Positions 44,743-57,131 of a stretch of 64,000 nucleotides of DNA are shown here, in pieces. The translations under genes were made by a program, and so were the position numbers. Origin of the DNA: Neofusicoccum parvum (Eukaryota > Ascomycota > Dothideomycetes > Botryosphaeriales > Botryosphaeriaceae); the NCBI GenBank assembly GCA_020912385.1, contig CP087206.1:2728001-2792000 (forward strand), written 5' to 3'. The notes beneath the pieces were generated by a model. That model was not told where the DNA came from. It did no database searches and worked only from the letters and a program-made list of their open reading frames with translations. Within the stretch, counting starts at the first letter, position 1. The number at the start of each line of letters is the position of its first letter.

Positions 44743-45804
44743 ACGCGATGCTCGGGTACGTGTCGGGCGGTAGCGTGGAGACAGATCAATCAAGCTCGTC
44801 TTGCAGCTCACCGGACGCGGGAAGCGATGCAATTGAATGGGGGAAGGCGCGTCGAATGACTTGGCCGAGCGTGAGAACGGGAGCGCTCCGCCGCGCGCGT
44901 CTGGCACGCTGCGAGCTGGCACTATAGCCGACACAGTCGATAGGCCGCGATAGAGCCGCGAGGGGACCTGGTCGAGCTGAGGACGACTTGACGGCGGCGA
45001 GGCGGGTTGGCGGAGGCTGGACCGCGCGGGCGCCAGCGCGGTCGGGGCGAATGAGACGTCGGTGTTTGCGGTGGCTGGTGCCGACGCCACACCGGCACAC
45101 GGCAGGCCGGGCATCGGGCGAAACAGCGTGCGATGCTGCAGCACGCCGCGATGGGCAGAGCAGGTGGGCGGGCGGCGCTGTGCTACGACGCGTGTGTTGA
45201 CTTCATTTCCCGGGCTGCAACAGACCGGCTGTGGTGTGAGGCGAGGCGCCGGGCGCGGCGACGGTGGTGACGATGACGACGGGCGCGCTCTCGAGCTGCG
45301 CGCTGGCGGTCGATCGGAGGCGGAGAAGCACAGCGTGGCCCAGCAACGGGCGACGATGACGGCGGTGCTGCCCTGGCATTGGCGCGCCGGTGCAGTGCCT
45401 GCCTTGGACGCTCCCGTGCTAGCGGCCCAAACCACCCGTGGCCAGCTGCGGGCGAGCTGCGCACTAGATCGGCGCAGGGGTCGTCGCTGGCCTGAGCGGC
45501 CTGGCTTCACGCGCGCTGCTGCCACTTGCAAAACAAGATTGAAGCTGCGGAGATGAGGGCAAGCGCAGAGTGACATTTGCCGCGACGCTGCAGCTGCCCG
45601 CCCACCACATAAAAGCCCCTGCCCACAGCATCCCAGCCGACTCTTTTTCCCTCACCCGCAACCTGCTACATAACTGGCTCCGATCTCCTCGATCTCTCTT
45701 CCTCCGCTGCGAGCATCACCTAGCCAGCATTCTACGGCCATTTATCTCTGCTCTCTCCTAGCCACAGCGACCTCGCCGCGTCCACCCAACCTCACCCGTC
45801 CAAG
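44743..45804. other. Intergenic, promoter of the CFEM gene
   Basis: 1.06 kb GC-rich with no supported gene. CATAAAA at 45608-45614 is TATA-like, followed by a CT-rich leader (45640-45800) typical of highly expressed fungal genes. Confidence 0.45.
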
Positions 45805-46804
45805 ATGAAGTCCTTCGCCGTCCTCGCCATTGGCGCCACCATGGCCATGGCCCAGTCCCTCACCGACCTGCCTCAGTGCGGCGTACGCATGCCCACCCAG
45901 CCTGCTCCCTCAATGGCTGTCTGCTAACACTCAATTGCAGCAAACGTGCATCAACAACATGGTGTCGATCGCCACCAACCAATTCGGCTGTGCCCAGGGC
46001 GACATCATCTGCTACTGCAAGAACGTCGACTTTGGCTACGGCGTCCGCGACTGCGCCAACGAGTCCTGCAGCAGTGATGATGCCGCCTCGGTCATCTCGT
46101 ACGGCACCAGCTACTGCGCGAGTGAGTGGTTGTTTCTCCAACGCGTTACCTGCCGTGACTGACACTTGGTGCAGATGCCGTCTCCAGCGCTGGCTCGTCG
46201 GCCTCTACCATCTCCGCCTCTGCCGTCAGCGTCCTGTCCTCGGCTGCCTCCGAAGCCTCGGCCACGGGCACTGAGAGCAGCGCTTCTGCTACTGGCACCG
46301 GCGCTGAGACTGGTTCCGGTGCTGCCTCCAGCACTCCGGTCACGACCCAGCCTCTGGTTGCTACCGTCTCGGCCTCCGACACGACCTACACGACGACCAC
46401 CGGCATGTCGACTCTTTTCACGGCTGTCAGTGGAGCCGCTTCGTCTGCCGCCTCGTCTGCCAGCGAGAGCGCTGCCAATGCCACCGAGAGTGCCGGTTCC
46501 GCTGCCTCGTCGGCCACCGAGTCTGCCTCTGGGGCCGCTAGCTCTGCTGAGTCGTCGGCTTCGGCTGCTGCCTCGTCTGCCACCGAAAGCGCTGGCTCTG
46601 CTGCCTCCTCTGCTGCCTCTAGCGCTGTAAGTTTCACCTGCTATTTGTTGCCCAGCTCTTGCATGTTGCTGACACATCACAAAGGCTTCTGGCGCATCTG
46701 GTGCTGCCTCTTCGGCCTCATCGGCCGCCGGCGCGGTTGCTGCTATGAAGACGGCCAGCCCCATGCTCGGTGCCGCGGGCATGGCGCTCTTGCTTGCTCT
46801 GTAA
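45805..46804 (+). CDS. CFEM-domain GPI-anchored cell-surface protein
   Basis: Four exons (45805-45882, 45941-46121, 46175-46626, 46685-46804) code for 276 aa. Signal peptide MKSFAVLAIGATMAMA, then a CFEM domain of about 65 aa with eight cysteines (LPQC, QTC, FGC, IIC, CYC, RDC, ESC, SYC). A long Ser/Ala/Thr-rich stalk (about 170 aa) is built of imprecise SSAxSAxE units. The end has a small-residue omega region and a hydrophobic tail (MLGAAGMALLLAL), as needed for GPI attachment. CFEM proteins act in haem capture, wall stability or host interaction; which applies here is open. The four-exon arrangement puts the CFEM cysteines in exons 1 and 2. Confidence 0.9.
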
Positions 46805-48318
46805 GGAGCAGCATCGGATTTGCATGGCGGAATGAGTAGGGGACGGTCTAATGAGGAGGTTTTCGGATAGGATACACATGACGTGCAGGGCGGAACGAAG
46901 AGCATTCTTCGTCTTCCTTGCTTCTCTCTTCTTCATCTGTATGGCGCTCAGCAGATACCCAGAGCATGAGACACGAGCGACGATACTAGCTTAGGTTAAC
47001 GCCTGAATAATACAAAGCTGTAAAGCGGTTCCAAAACTTGGTTGTTCTGTGCGCATTGGGCGGGGTGCAGGCAGGATGCGGACATTGCACAGGGAAGCAG
47101 TCATGGCATCATGGTGATGGAGAAGGTCTTGCGGTCCAGCGAAGGATTGGAGCACGGCGCAGATCAACAGCTGACGCTCCCCACATTTTGCGGTGCCAGT
47201 GTCCCGAGCCCAGCCAGCGCGCGGCCGGAGCGCAGGGCTCCACCACGCTCGCTACGTCATCTCAGGAAAAGCCAGACTGTGGGATGGCTCGTTCAGGCAC
47301 CTGGAAGCGATTATGGGAGTTCTATTGCAGTAGCATGCAAGGGCGCTGCACTTGTGGCGCAGCAGTGGGCGAGGCTTCGGACGCATCCGACGCCGCCCGG
47401 CCAACGCAGACGAACACCTTGGCTGGGACTGAATGCGCGAGGGTCGGGCATTACTGTCAGGAAAATTTTGCGCCGGACTACTTCGAGGCACGCTCTCACG
47501 ACTCGTGGCTCGTCCTCGGCTTCGCCGAGCAATTTCCTCAGCGCAGCGGCTTGTCGATAGCGCCGACACCTTGTTTGACGGTGTCGGGTAGCGGGCGACC
47601 GCGCATCTTGGGGACTGTTATTGATCGCAGCGCTGCTGTGGCTGTCGATCTGGAACGTGCCAATCGGACCCGTGGCCAGGGGAGGCTGGTGGACAGCCTG
47701 GCCGGGTAAAGGCGCTTCACGAAGACGGAAAGCCTCAACTACTTAAAGTGGCATGCGACCAATGATAAGCCGCGGGGAGACCATGCTGGAAGATTGTGGA
47801 GAAGGCACTGGAGCCAATGGACGGGTACAGATCGTGGGTAACAGGAGGGGCTGGTTGCGGCGCCTCGCTGTGCAAGCGACGGCTAGCGCGAAGATAACAC
47901 ACGGCTTTGGCTATTGGGAGTGGAAGCATTCGTTGGGATGGCTTTGGCACGGGGAGTTGTCCTGAACGACTATTACGCCCGGACGAACACTTCAATTGCT
48001 CACGTAGATTTGCTTATCGACTGGACTTGAGCAGACCAGCTCGCGCCAAACGCCGTTTATGCTGGGGTGCTATTCATGCGTGCGCCGCAAATTGACGCTT
48101 CCTATGCGGAGCACCGACCACTTCAGGCGTTCGGACCGGGTCAGGCTTTCAATCGGCTGAGGCCAAGAGACGGCAGCGCGCGAGAAGCACTTCAAGCTGG
48201 CGCAGGTTGCACACGACTCGCGAGAGACGGCGCCTTGGTCGCTGGTGCCGAGGTGCGTCGGGAGCGGGTTTATGCACAATAGTGGTACAAGGATCTTGTC
48301 TACAGAGTCTGTCTATAT
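46805..48318. other. Intergenic, no gene supported
   Basis: 1.5 kb between the convergent CFEM and COX11 genes. The longest frame (47038-47709, +) lacks an ATG start and any recognisable domain. Confidence 0.4.
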
Positions 48319-49280
48319 CTACGCCGCCACGGGCGTCAGATGGCCGTTCTTATCATACCTTGCTTCTGCGTCGCGAATTAGCAAACCCAGCCACCAGTCC
48401 GGGCCGGCCGACTTACTAAAGAAGGTATAGCTCAGGGTGATGGTGTCGATGCCCTTCATGTTAATGTCATCCACAAAGCTCGGGTCGATGTAGAAGAAGA
48501 CCGGCATGTCAACAGTCTCGCCCTTGTTCAGCCTCTGCTCCTCGAAGCAAAAACACTGGATCTTGCTGAAGTACGGCGCCACCTGCCCCGGAGTCACGCT
48601 GTACGTGGCCACGCCGATGATGTCCTCGTCGCTCTTGTTCGTCGCCGTGTAGAAGGCCAGCGCCGTCTCGCCCGGTAGCACGCGCACCTCGCGCTGCTGC
48701 GGGACAAACTTCCACGGCAACACATCCGAAACCGAACCATTGAATGTAATACGCAGTCGGCGCGACGCGGTCACGGGCTTGAGGCGCTCGGATGGGTCTC
48801 CGTCGAGGGAAGCGTGTGCGGCCGACTTGATGGGCTGACCACCCCAGCCGGTCGTCTGGCAGATCTGAGGGAGATGCGGTCAGCCGGACGCTCTCCAATG
48901 CAGGAGCCAATCCCCATACCATCTTGTACATTGGCACCGACCCGTACGACAGAGCGACGGTGCCGAGGATGATGCTGAGTGCGTAGTATCTGCGGCATGC
49001 GACGTCAGCTGTGCTGCGGCAGGCGCGGGCAGTCGCACGGGATCCTTTACGCAGTGGATCGGTTCTTGTTCTTGTACGGCGCGCGCAACTGTTCCATGGT
49101 CGGGGCGACATTCTGAGCGGCACTCTGCGAGGGTTTGCTGGTGCTGTTGAGAGCCCGGCGGGGCGAGGCGCGCGGTGCAAACGAACGGCGGGAGCCTCGC
49201 GCGCAGGAATTGCATATCCACGGCTCGGGCACGGAGGCCCGTCTGGCGAACGCACGCAACACGGACGAGGGGGCGTTCAT
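48319..49280 (-). CDS. COX11: Cytochrome c oxidase copper-delivery protein Cox11
   Basis: Three exons (49280-49051, 48989-48920, 48864-48319) encode 281 aa. N-terminus is a basic presequence (SVLRAFARRASVPEPWICNS...). The single membrane anchor is encoded around exon 2 (YYALSIILGTVALSYGSVPMYKM), followed by CQTTGWGGQP. The copper-binding motif KIQCFCFEEQ and the family blocks LPWKFVPQQ and PVFFYIDPSF are present. Cox11 inserts copper into the CuB site of subunit 1 from the inner-membrane space. Introns (61 and 55 bp) both have CTGAC branch points. The length matches fungal Cox11. Confidence 0.95.
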
Positions 49281-50749
49281 GGTGGTGGCGTGCGGTGGGA
49301 AAGGGCTCCGCCGAAGATGCGGCCTCGGTGGTGAGACTCGCACGGCGGCTCTGATGGCGCTAGCCCCGGCTGGACGCACATCTTATCTGATCGCCGACCA
49401 CGCCGATCCCCGCTGCATCTACACATCCATCCGGATGAACGTACAACCTTCCAGGCCTGTTCTGCGGGTTCTTGTAGACTTCCAGGTATGAGCTCTGGGG
49501 TCTATCGACACGGCGATCGGCAGTCATGCTTTCCGGGGAACAGAGGCCTGGGTGCAGGCAGGGTTGTCTGTCGTCTGCATGGGCTCTGTTCGGACATTCG
49601 GCAGCCTGGCTTGTCATTGAGCGCCAGGGAACGCCGGCGAGCGGCAAGGAAATGCCGCCAGTGCTGAGCCATTGGACGTCGCTAGTTCCGGTGTATGAGC
49701 CATACGCTATGAACCCGACTTTGAGATCCAAATGCCTGATGGTAGATCTGCATGTCCAAGTCATCACCAGCCACGCGCTAGCTGAACCAGTCTACCTCTG
49801 TAACCGATTCCCGCGCCGAGCCCGGTGCCGAAACACAGCAGTGGGGAACCGGTAGTATACATGTCCCAATCCACATCTAATCAAGACACAGTTGTTTCCA
49901 CAGCGAATTGCGTGTTTGTGTGTCCCACGTCGCAATGGCGCAGGCTTCGGTAACTCGGCGCGAGATTTGATCATTGTCTGCCTGGCTTTACGGACCGGAC
50001 CTGAGCGGTAGAGCCCTAGCTGATACTTCATACGTCGACGTCATCTCCGTCCGGCCGCATCTTGCTCCCTCTCTTCGGCTCCTCGCCCCGATCCTACCCC
50101 ACCTACTCCAAACTCCGCTCAGCCTCCAGCACTAACCCTCCCGCCACAACTCTGGCTTCACTTTGGTTCACCGTCACTCAACCAAAAATGTGTTTCCCGG
50201 TAGATCACCATACTGCTTTTAGTTCACACTCTTCGTTGCAGATTATTCCTACAAGTCTCTCACTCTGCAAGTTTGATGGACATTTGCATCTGACACTGCC
50301 TCCTCTCTCCCAATGTCACGATGGCACCCAGCCCATATCAGCCACGGGCCACACTTGATATTACTGCGGATCTTCCAGCTCTAATCTGCTGTAGGGACTG
50401 CCTTGCCCGGCTTTGACATATTTCATCTCTGTCCTCCCGATCCTACCGGTCATTCTGACAGGCTTCCAGTGTGGGTCGATCTGCCGATAGTATATATCCT
50501 CATTCATGGGCCATCTGATTCTCTGATTCAAGTTGGGTAAATCATTTCAATTTGCACCCCTCCCCGCGTCCAGTGAGCTGAACTAGCCACCTTTTTGGAA
50601 TTTTGGAAGACACTTTGAATACTTCTATAACTTTGGCGGCAAGTGGTCCTCTGCAAGCCCGCTTGCGATTCCCATATTCATAAATTTCATAGTAACACTA
50701 GCGTTAGGCAATCGAACAGATGACAGCAATGCACCCGCAACCAAGCAGC
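49281..50749. other. Intergenic, no gene seen
   Basis: 1.47 kb between the COX11 start and the 3' end of the FAD oxidase. No supported ORF. GC falls from about 50.0 kb on, marking the switch to the accessory-like region. Confidence 0.4.
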
Positions 50750-52366
50750 TCACAAAATACTAGCGTGTTCGACCTTCCAGCCTCCCGGCATAAGATCCGT
50801 CAGCACGCGCTGCGGGTCGTATTTTGCCCTTATGCCCTTCATAATTGCCAGGTTGACTTTCGGGTACCTCTCAAAGACTTGCTGTCCCTGGTACGCATCG
50901 TTCAGGTACAGATATGGGGCGCGTAAACCTTTGGCGTCCAGCTTGGCGTTTATGTCTTTGTTGACGTCTGCCAAGAATGTGTCGATGGTTTTGTCGTCGG
51001 CTGGATTGGACCACATCAAACTCTCCTCCACCCAGATGTACGGCGCCTGGCTGGCGTCAATTCCCATGGGATCGCGACCACCGGCGCTGATAAAGCGCTC
51101 AGTGATGGGCATCAGCGCCATGCTCCCGAGGAAGTTTGTCACGTTTGAGAGGCGGAGTTTTGCTGTCTCGAACCAGGTGTCGTGTACAATCTCCATGGCC
51201 TCCTTCTTCGCATACAAAGAAACGGTGTAGAAGGCATTGCGCATTCCATGTACAGCTTTGATCCGGTCGTAATCTTCCAAAGTCCACTGGTACATGGTTC
51301 TGGCCGAGACGGTATTCTGCAACGCCGGTAAAACAGGAGCAGAGAAGTTTTCGAAGGCGGGCGGGTTGGTATGATTGCCGTCATAGAACTGGAAATTGTT
51401 GTACACCAGCATCCCTTGTGTGCTCTGTCCCCAGGTGGCGGTTGGGATCAACGCCGCCTTTGCGTCTTTCGACCCATCATGAGCAAAGGTGTAGACGGCG
51501 TCCAGCCACTTGTCGCGCACCCCGGGGCCGTAGACAACACTACCAACACTGACGACTGGTGCGCTGTATGTCTTGAGGTCGAATGAAGCTACGAGCGCAA
51601 ACGAATTACCGCCTCCGCGCAAAGCCCAGAAGAGATCGGCGTACATGTTGTTCGCTGTTGCTTCGACTATTTCTCCGCTTCCCAAAACGCACTACGGAGG
51701 ACTCAACAATTAGCTCCTTGCTGCGCTTCGCCAGGAACGGGAGTTATTACCGTGTACTTGGCAACATTGGCAGATCCAAACCCATACTGGTTGCTGAAGA
51801 AGGACATTCCTCCACCGAGCAGGAATCCGGGGACTCCAATTGGACCCAGACGACCTCCAACAACAGTCTGTCCGTACGGCTCAAGATACTTGTACACGTC
51901 CAGCCAGACGTTGCCTGATCCGACAGTGACGGTCTTGTGGTCTGGGCCGATTTGCAGCTGCTTCATGTTGGAGCTCGAAATCAGGACACCGGTGGAGTTG
52001 ATGTTGTTGGATGTTCCAATCGGCATATGGCCTCCGCCGCGCATTGCAAAGGGAACCTGGAGCTCAGCCAGCGTCTTTACTGCAGTGGACATCTCTTCGA
52101 CGCATGAAGGGGCGAACACGCAGGCCGGGCTGAGCCATGACGCCGAGGACCAGTAATCTACCGCGCAGTAAGCATGCAACGTGCTTAAGGACGCCATAGG
52201 TAGGCAATGTACCTGTGTTGTCCTCCTTGTACCTTGTTTCGTTTGAGGAGAAGACAAGGTTCGGGAACTCGTTCCTGAGGGAAGTGCAAGCTTGTTCTGA
52301 TGGAGACGAAGCGGCACCCGCAACGGCGTTTGCAAGAGGGATGAACAATGAGCACCAAAGAAACAT
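50750..52366 (-). CDS. Secreted FAD-linked oxidase, BBE-like (vanillyl-alcohol-oxidase superfamily)
   Basis: Three exons (52366-52213, 52157-51751, 51691-50750) give 500 aa. Signal peptide MFLWCSLFIPLANAVAGAAS. The PP-loop holds RGGGHMPIGTSNN, where His is the usual covalent FAD attachment site; next come VGSGNVWLDVYKYLEPYG and the GVPGFLLGGGMSFFSNQYG motif. DLFWALRGGGNSFALV follows the second intron. The C-terminal BBE segment ends RAKYDPQRVLTDLMPGGWK. The family oxidises sugars, alkaloids or polyketide intermediates, often in secondary-metabolite clusters. The alternative MYKNK start upstream would bury the signal peptide, so the ATG at 52366 was taken. Several NxS/T sequons support secretion. 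Confidence 0.9.
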
Positions 52367-53411
52367 GTTTGTAACAGAACAAGATTCAAGCACGACTCGT
52401 GCAGCCCTACAGCACCGAAGTGCTGGCATTTTGTTCTTATACACCTTAAGACGGTCCTGTTACCACTTCAATTACCAGTCACTGAAACAACCCGAGAGAG
52501 CACCCGGATACGAGCGATGTGCTCAATTCCGATCGGGCAGTCTGCTCCGTTGGAAACATCCTGTCTGTTTCTCCACGTTGCTTAGCGCAGATCATGACGG
52601 CTCGTCCTGCCATCGGATTGGCTATCGGACCATGTAGCAGCCGTCCAGATGCCCAAACTGGACCGATAACGGGTGGCACTTCACATTAGCGTGGACGCCT
52701 CCCATGTAATAGATCAACCCTCTATATTCCTAAGGTGGTTCATTCTTTAATTGCTCTCTCGGGTTGCTCTCTACCTCGGTGCGAAGTCTCGGAAACACCA
52801 TTTCCATCTTCATCATTGGACTAAACCAGGTCTTTGTGAAGATACAAAATGAGCCCGCGCCAGCTGTTCTTTCAACATGCTGCATCTACTACTCCACGAA
52901 TGCAGTAGACTGGAATCTAGACTGTCGAAACTCCTATAGTTCGTTCATGAGATGCCTGTGTCTTTCCAGCTCACCGTCGCTCTCTACCCTAGGTGAGACA
53001 CGCGCAAGTTTTTAAGCCGTTGTGCGCGCAAAGAAGCCGAGGTGCGTATTGCCTCTCCCACTTTCTCCAATCAAAAGGGTTCCAAGATGTCTCAGTCCCG
53101 CACCCAGTGGATACTTCCTCGGCTCTTTAGCTGCGTGTCCATGGTTATTGACAACCATATTTGACATCCGCAAACCATGCCGGCGGTGGGTCTACATGCG
53201 AGCCTTGATCAACATGTGTCGTATTGACGACTGCGACGGGAGACTGGTCAGTGCTGAGGGATATTTGGTATCGAACTGGCTCGATTCTGTTGAGAGACTA
53301 CATGCACCTTACGCTAAGCGTTGGCTGCAGCACTCCCCCTCAGTTACGTGGAAAGAACTTGCTCTGAAGTTCTGTCAGACGCGTAATCTGTAAGCGGTGC
53401 TAACCCGTGCC
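52367..53411. other. Intergenic region upstream of the FAD oxidase
   Basis: 1.04 kb. It holds the promoter of the FAD oxidase, including the palindrome CCGATCGG at 52529-52536 (163 bp before the ATG), and the 3' flank of the enoyl-reductase-like gene. A 123-codon + frame (53022-53393) has no domain and no support. Confidence 0.45.
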
Positions 53412-54692
53412 TCATCCGAGCTGGTAAACGACCTTAAAGCCTGAAATATCCCCGTTTCGATGCATGTCAAAGCCTTTCGGGACAGACTCGAGACCAGGCA
53501 GGATTCTTGTGGCGTTTGCTTTGATAATGCCAGTTTCTAGCCATTCCGGAAGTTTCTCAAACAGCTCTGCAGCAAGTTCATGGTCATCTTTTGAGGGCTG
53601 CTCTTCGTTAGCCCTCGGGGGAGCACATAATGGCGGGTGATCATACAGGCCAGTGAAAGTCCCCATACCGATGCTCTTTCAAGAATGCTGTCCATACTAG
53701 AACGTCTGTTACTTCGACGCTGCTGTCAACATCTTCTGTGTTGGCCTTTCCTGGTCGCACAGTACACAGAGTTCCACCTGCCGAGCGAACTGCCCGGGAG
53801 GCAAGGCCCGACGATGACCTCGAGCCTATTGTGTCAAAGACGTACTTCAGGTCAGGCGCAGCAGATTTGATTTGTTCAACGACACCTTGAGAGCGATAAT
53901 CGAAGACATGATGCGCACCAAACTTCTTTACAGTGTCGAAATGCTTCGGACTGCATGTTGTGACGATGCGGAGCTGGTATTTGGCGGCCTCCTGAATCGC
54001 GTATTGACCGACACTGGCTGAATGAACAGACGTAATCAGCGTCAGGCGGGCTCACGCTACGTGGTACGCAGGCAAGGTACGGGGCCTTACAACTTCCACC
54101 CCAGATGAGGATGCTATGCTTAGAGGCAGATTCTCTCGGAATGTTGAGACACGTCTTCGAGAACATGGCCAGCCAAGCCGTTGTGGCTGCAAGCGGAACC
54201 GTTGCAGCTTGCTCGCACGCTATGCTTCCGGGGACTTTGAAGCATATTTTCTCGTCTGCTACTGTGTACTGTGAATATGCCCCGAGCCCCTGGCTCTCAC
54301 CTGCAGGGAGTGCCACTTGTCAGATGTAGGAGATCAACTGAGAGACATGTAGGCTTACCGCCCCAGACGAGACCGGCTACTGCATCACCTTTTCTCAGCC
54401 TGGTGACACCATCTCCTACTTTCTGCACGATTCCGGTAAAATCACAGCCAAGGACGGCGCCATCTCCAAAAGCATCGGAGTCAAAGGACTGTACTGGTAT
54501 AGATCAGGCCTCGGTTCGCACGTTCAACGCATGCAAGAGCTTACCATCGGTGGGGTTCTGCGCGACGTGATCCACACGGACAAGTGCTTGGCCTGGGCCT
54601 ATGTCGGGCACAGAGATGTGTTCCAGGGCGAGTAGAGGGCCGTCTGCGGACGAACGGACGACCCGAGCTTTGGCAGAGGCGGGCAAAGCCAT
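53412..54692 (-). CDS. Trans-enoyl-reductase-like zinc-type oxidoreductase (MDR superfamily)
   Basis: Five exons (54692-54545, 54493-54359, 54300-54091, 54017-53647, 53597-53412) give an intact 349-aa protein. The N-terminal GroES-like half has ALVRVDHVAQNPTDG, GAVLGCDFTGIVQKVGDGV and RLRKGDAVAGLVWGG. The Rossmann half has AATVPLAATTAWLAMF, then ILIWGGSSSVGQYAIQEAAKY (the NADPH loop GGSSSVG) and HHVFDYRS. The end GFKVVYQLG is typical. This matches the LovC-like trans-acting enoyl reductases and toxin-cluster MDR proteins; catalytic zinc ligands are not evident. These usually assist a highly reducing polyketide synthase, but none lies in the window. It is divergent from the Zn2Cys6 gene. The exon 2 acceptor (CCAG ending 54494) was chosen because the next AG breaks the frame. 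Confidence 0.87.
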
Positions 54693-55007
54693 GTCGACTT
54701 GGTCTTGACTCTTGGATGCTCCGGCGGCGGGCTGTGGAAAAAGCCAGGACGAAGCATCCTTTAAGGCTGCGAGGCAAGGCGGCCCACGTTGGACGGATCC
54801 GTGAGCCGTCGCATCCACGCGTCACTGTGCAGCTGCACCAGCCAATGGCTGCGCGTTGCCCAGTGCTGTACATTACTCAATGAGGAAGACTTACCTTGCC
54901 AGGAAAAGCGGCGGGTCGCTCGCTTGCGCTTCCACTTGCCCTTGGCCTGTGTGCGCTCTTCCCTTTGCTCTCCTCCCTTGCCCCCGTCGCCCAACCACCC
55001 CATCCCG
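54693..55007. promoter_or_regulatory. Bidirectional promoter between the reductase and Zn2Cys6 genes
   Basis: 315 bp between divergent start codons. Contains the perfect palindrome ACGGATCCGT at 54793-54802, an inverted CGG pair with a 2-bp spacer, the kind of site zinc-cluster dimers bind. Confidence 0.5.
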
Positions 55008-57131
55008 ATGTCTCCCACGCCCTTTTTGAGTCGCGCCAACAAGCGCACGTTTCGCCGGAGCAGAAGTGGATGGTACGCCGAGGCTGTCCTGCGGTTGCGG
55101 TTGCGTGCGCCTAACCAACCTCCAGTTTGACGTGTCGAAAGCGTCGGCTCAAGTGTACTCGGCCCCGTCCTTTGCTCTTCCTCACTCCTGGCTGGTCCGC
55201 TGAGGCTTGCGCGACAGGCGACGAGGCCGTGCCGACATGTCAGAACTGTGCGCGCAATGGCCGCACGTGCTGCTGGGGCATTCGGGCCATGTTCCACTCC
55301 TCGCGCATGCGTGGCTTGAGCTCGGCTGAGGCCAAGGTGCTCGACGCACTTGAGATCTCCAGGCCTCGTTCGGCCAGTCTCGAGGTTGGTCAGCCGTTGG
55401 CCCTGCACAGGCCGCCACGTCGAGGCTGACAGCAACACTCGGCCAAGTAGATCGTCGATAACACACGGGAAATAACGGACAGGTACGATGAAATCGATAG
55501 CGATGACGACGGCATGTCCGAGGCCGAGGCCGTTCGGCGGATGTCAGACGCGCCAGCGGAACTACACCTCGACCACATCCACCCTGGGCCCACGCCAGGC
55601 TCCCATGTACCGCAGAGCGCGGCGTTGGGCGTCAGTCATACAGTGAGCATAGAGCTAGAGTCTCCGGTCTTTGCGGAGATTGATGATGAGATTTCTGTTC
55701 ATGGCCCGAGCAGCACCGATGATGTAGCAGACCTCCACGCACCGGACCCGCTTCCAGATGACAGGCACCCACGGTCCGCACTGCGCACAGCGTTGGGAAG
55801 CTTGTCGAATGTCTCGCCGGGAGCAGTCGGTCAGCTTAGTCTCTGTTGGCCAATCAGCGAGAGTCTGAAAGGCAAGCTACTCGATGCATACCTGCGAGAA
55901 ACATCGACGTGGTGCGAGGCCACAGACACACTCAGACACTTCTCCACCAAATGCTCGTGCGTCCTCGTCGAGTCTGACTGTTTCCTCGCAGCTGCGCTGG
56001 CTCTTTCCTCACGGCAGCTGGATGTCACCACGGACCATCCACACTCTGTCAGCCTGGAGCTTTATCAGTTTACCATCAGAACACTGATAGAAAGAGTCTC
56101 AGAGGATCTGGACTCGTCTATTCTCGCAAGTTGCGTCATGCTGTGTGTTTTTGAAATGATGCAGTCACCTGTGTGCGAATGGAGGCGCCATTTGCAGGGG
56201 TGCGCCCAGCTGTTCAAGTCGAGGGGCTGGAACGGCTCGTCAGGAGGATACGTTGCGGCATGCTTTTGGCCGTTTGCCCGCATCGGTGTGTTACTCGAAC
56301 CAGTAGGTTTCGATTGCTGACTGTGTGTGTGGTACAGATATCTGGGCTTCTTTTCTGACAAGTCAAGCAAGCTTGATACCCAGTGATCAGTGGATCGACT
56401 CGACGTACGCGTCGGACGAGAGTGTGCCGCTGGTCGACCGGTATGCGAACATGGCAATCGTCCTCTTTGCAAACGTCGTCAATTACTACTCGACATCTGC
56501 AGCCGTCTCGGAGAAAGCAACCCGCTCAGCCGAGGTGCTATGGGGCGAACTTCAAGAGTGGTACTCGGAGCGGCCACGCGTCGCACGACCAATGATATCC
56601 GCACCTGCGGGAGAGGCGACAGTGTTCCCTGTGGTCGTCTTCGGAACACCTTCAGCGAGTATGATAGCCCGCGAACAGTGTTTTGAAAATGTGCTGACTG
56701 GTCGGATGAGCTTGTGGGAACATTATGTACCATGCCGGATCCACCCTCTTGCTCGACGGTGGCGTTCGAGTGCCACAAGGCACCGTCTCTATTGATGCTG
56801 TGGGTGAATCCTTTCTCTCTCTAGGACGCTTGTCTCTGACTGTCACAGGGCGACGTATTGTGGCATGCACGTCAGATTGCGGCAATCACAATATCCTGCT
56901 CTGATCAGTGAGTAGTGAAAATTCGTCCCCGTAAGCAGCCACTCACCACAGTTTCCGTCCAGTGCAAATTGGGTGAACAGCGTTCAGCCGATGTTCTTAG
57001 CGGGGAAACACATCGAGGACCCGGCAGAGCAGGTTGCTCTTTTGAAGCACATGGTCAAGATTGAAAAGGAGACGGGATGGAAGACATCGGACCGTGCTCG
57101 TGAGTTAAGGCAGATGTGGGCGTGGGAGTGA
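55008..57131 (+). CDS. Zn2Cys6 fungal transcription factor
   Basis: Eight exons (55008-55072, 55126-55154, 55218-55384, 55451-56285, 56338-56658, 56711-56799, 56849-56907, 56963-57131) code for 577 aa. The zinc cluster is near the N-terminus: GCLTCRKRRLKCDEAVPTC then QNCARNGRTCCWG, six cysteines in the normal C-x2-C-x6-C ... C-x2-C-x6-C layout. It is split by two introns so that a 29-nt micro-exon carries CLTCRKRRLK. An acidic linker (IDSDDDG) precedes a helical fungal-specific regulatory domain (e.g. LELYQFTIRTLIERVSEDLD, CEWRRHLQGCAQLFKSRGW, GNIMYHAGSTLLL, ADHANWVNSVQPMFLAGK-like end). The C-terminus WKTSDRARELRQMWAWE resembles the Fungal_trans_2 class. It probably regulates neighbouring genes, by analogy with cluster regulators. 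Confidence 0.9.

Noticed and set aside
47038..47709. 223-codon + frame between CFEM and COX11 genes
   Set aside because: No ATG at its start, no domain, scattered cysteines without pattern.
53022..53393. 123-codon + frame between the FAD oxidase and reductase genes
   Set aside because: No motif on this strand. The antisense reading looked mildly protein-like but has stops and no family match I could name.
53412..54692. Initial impression that the reductase gene is a broken pseudogene
   Set aside because: Placing four short introns (choosing the CCAG acceptor at 54494) gives a continuous 349-aa protein with all domain motifs.
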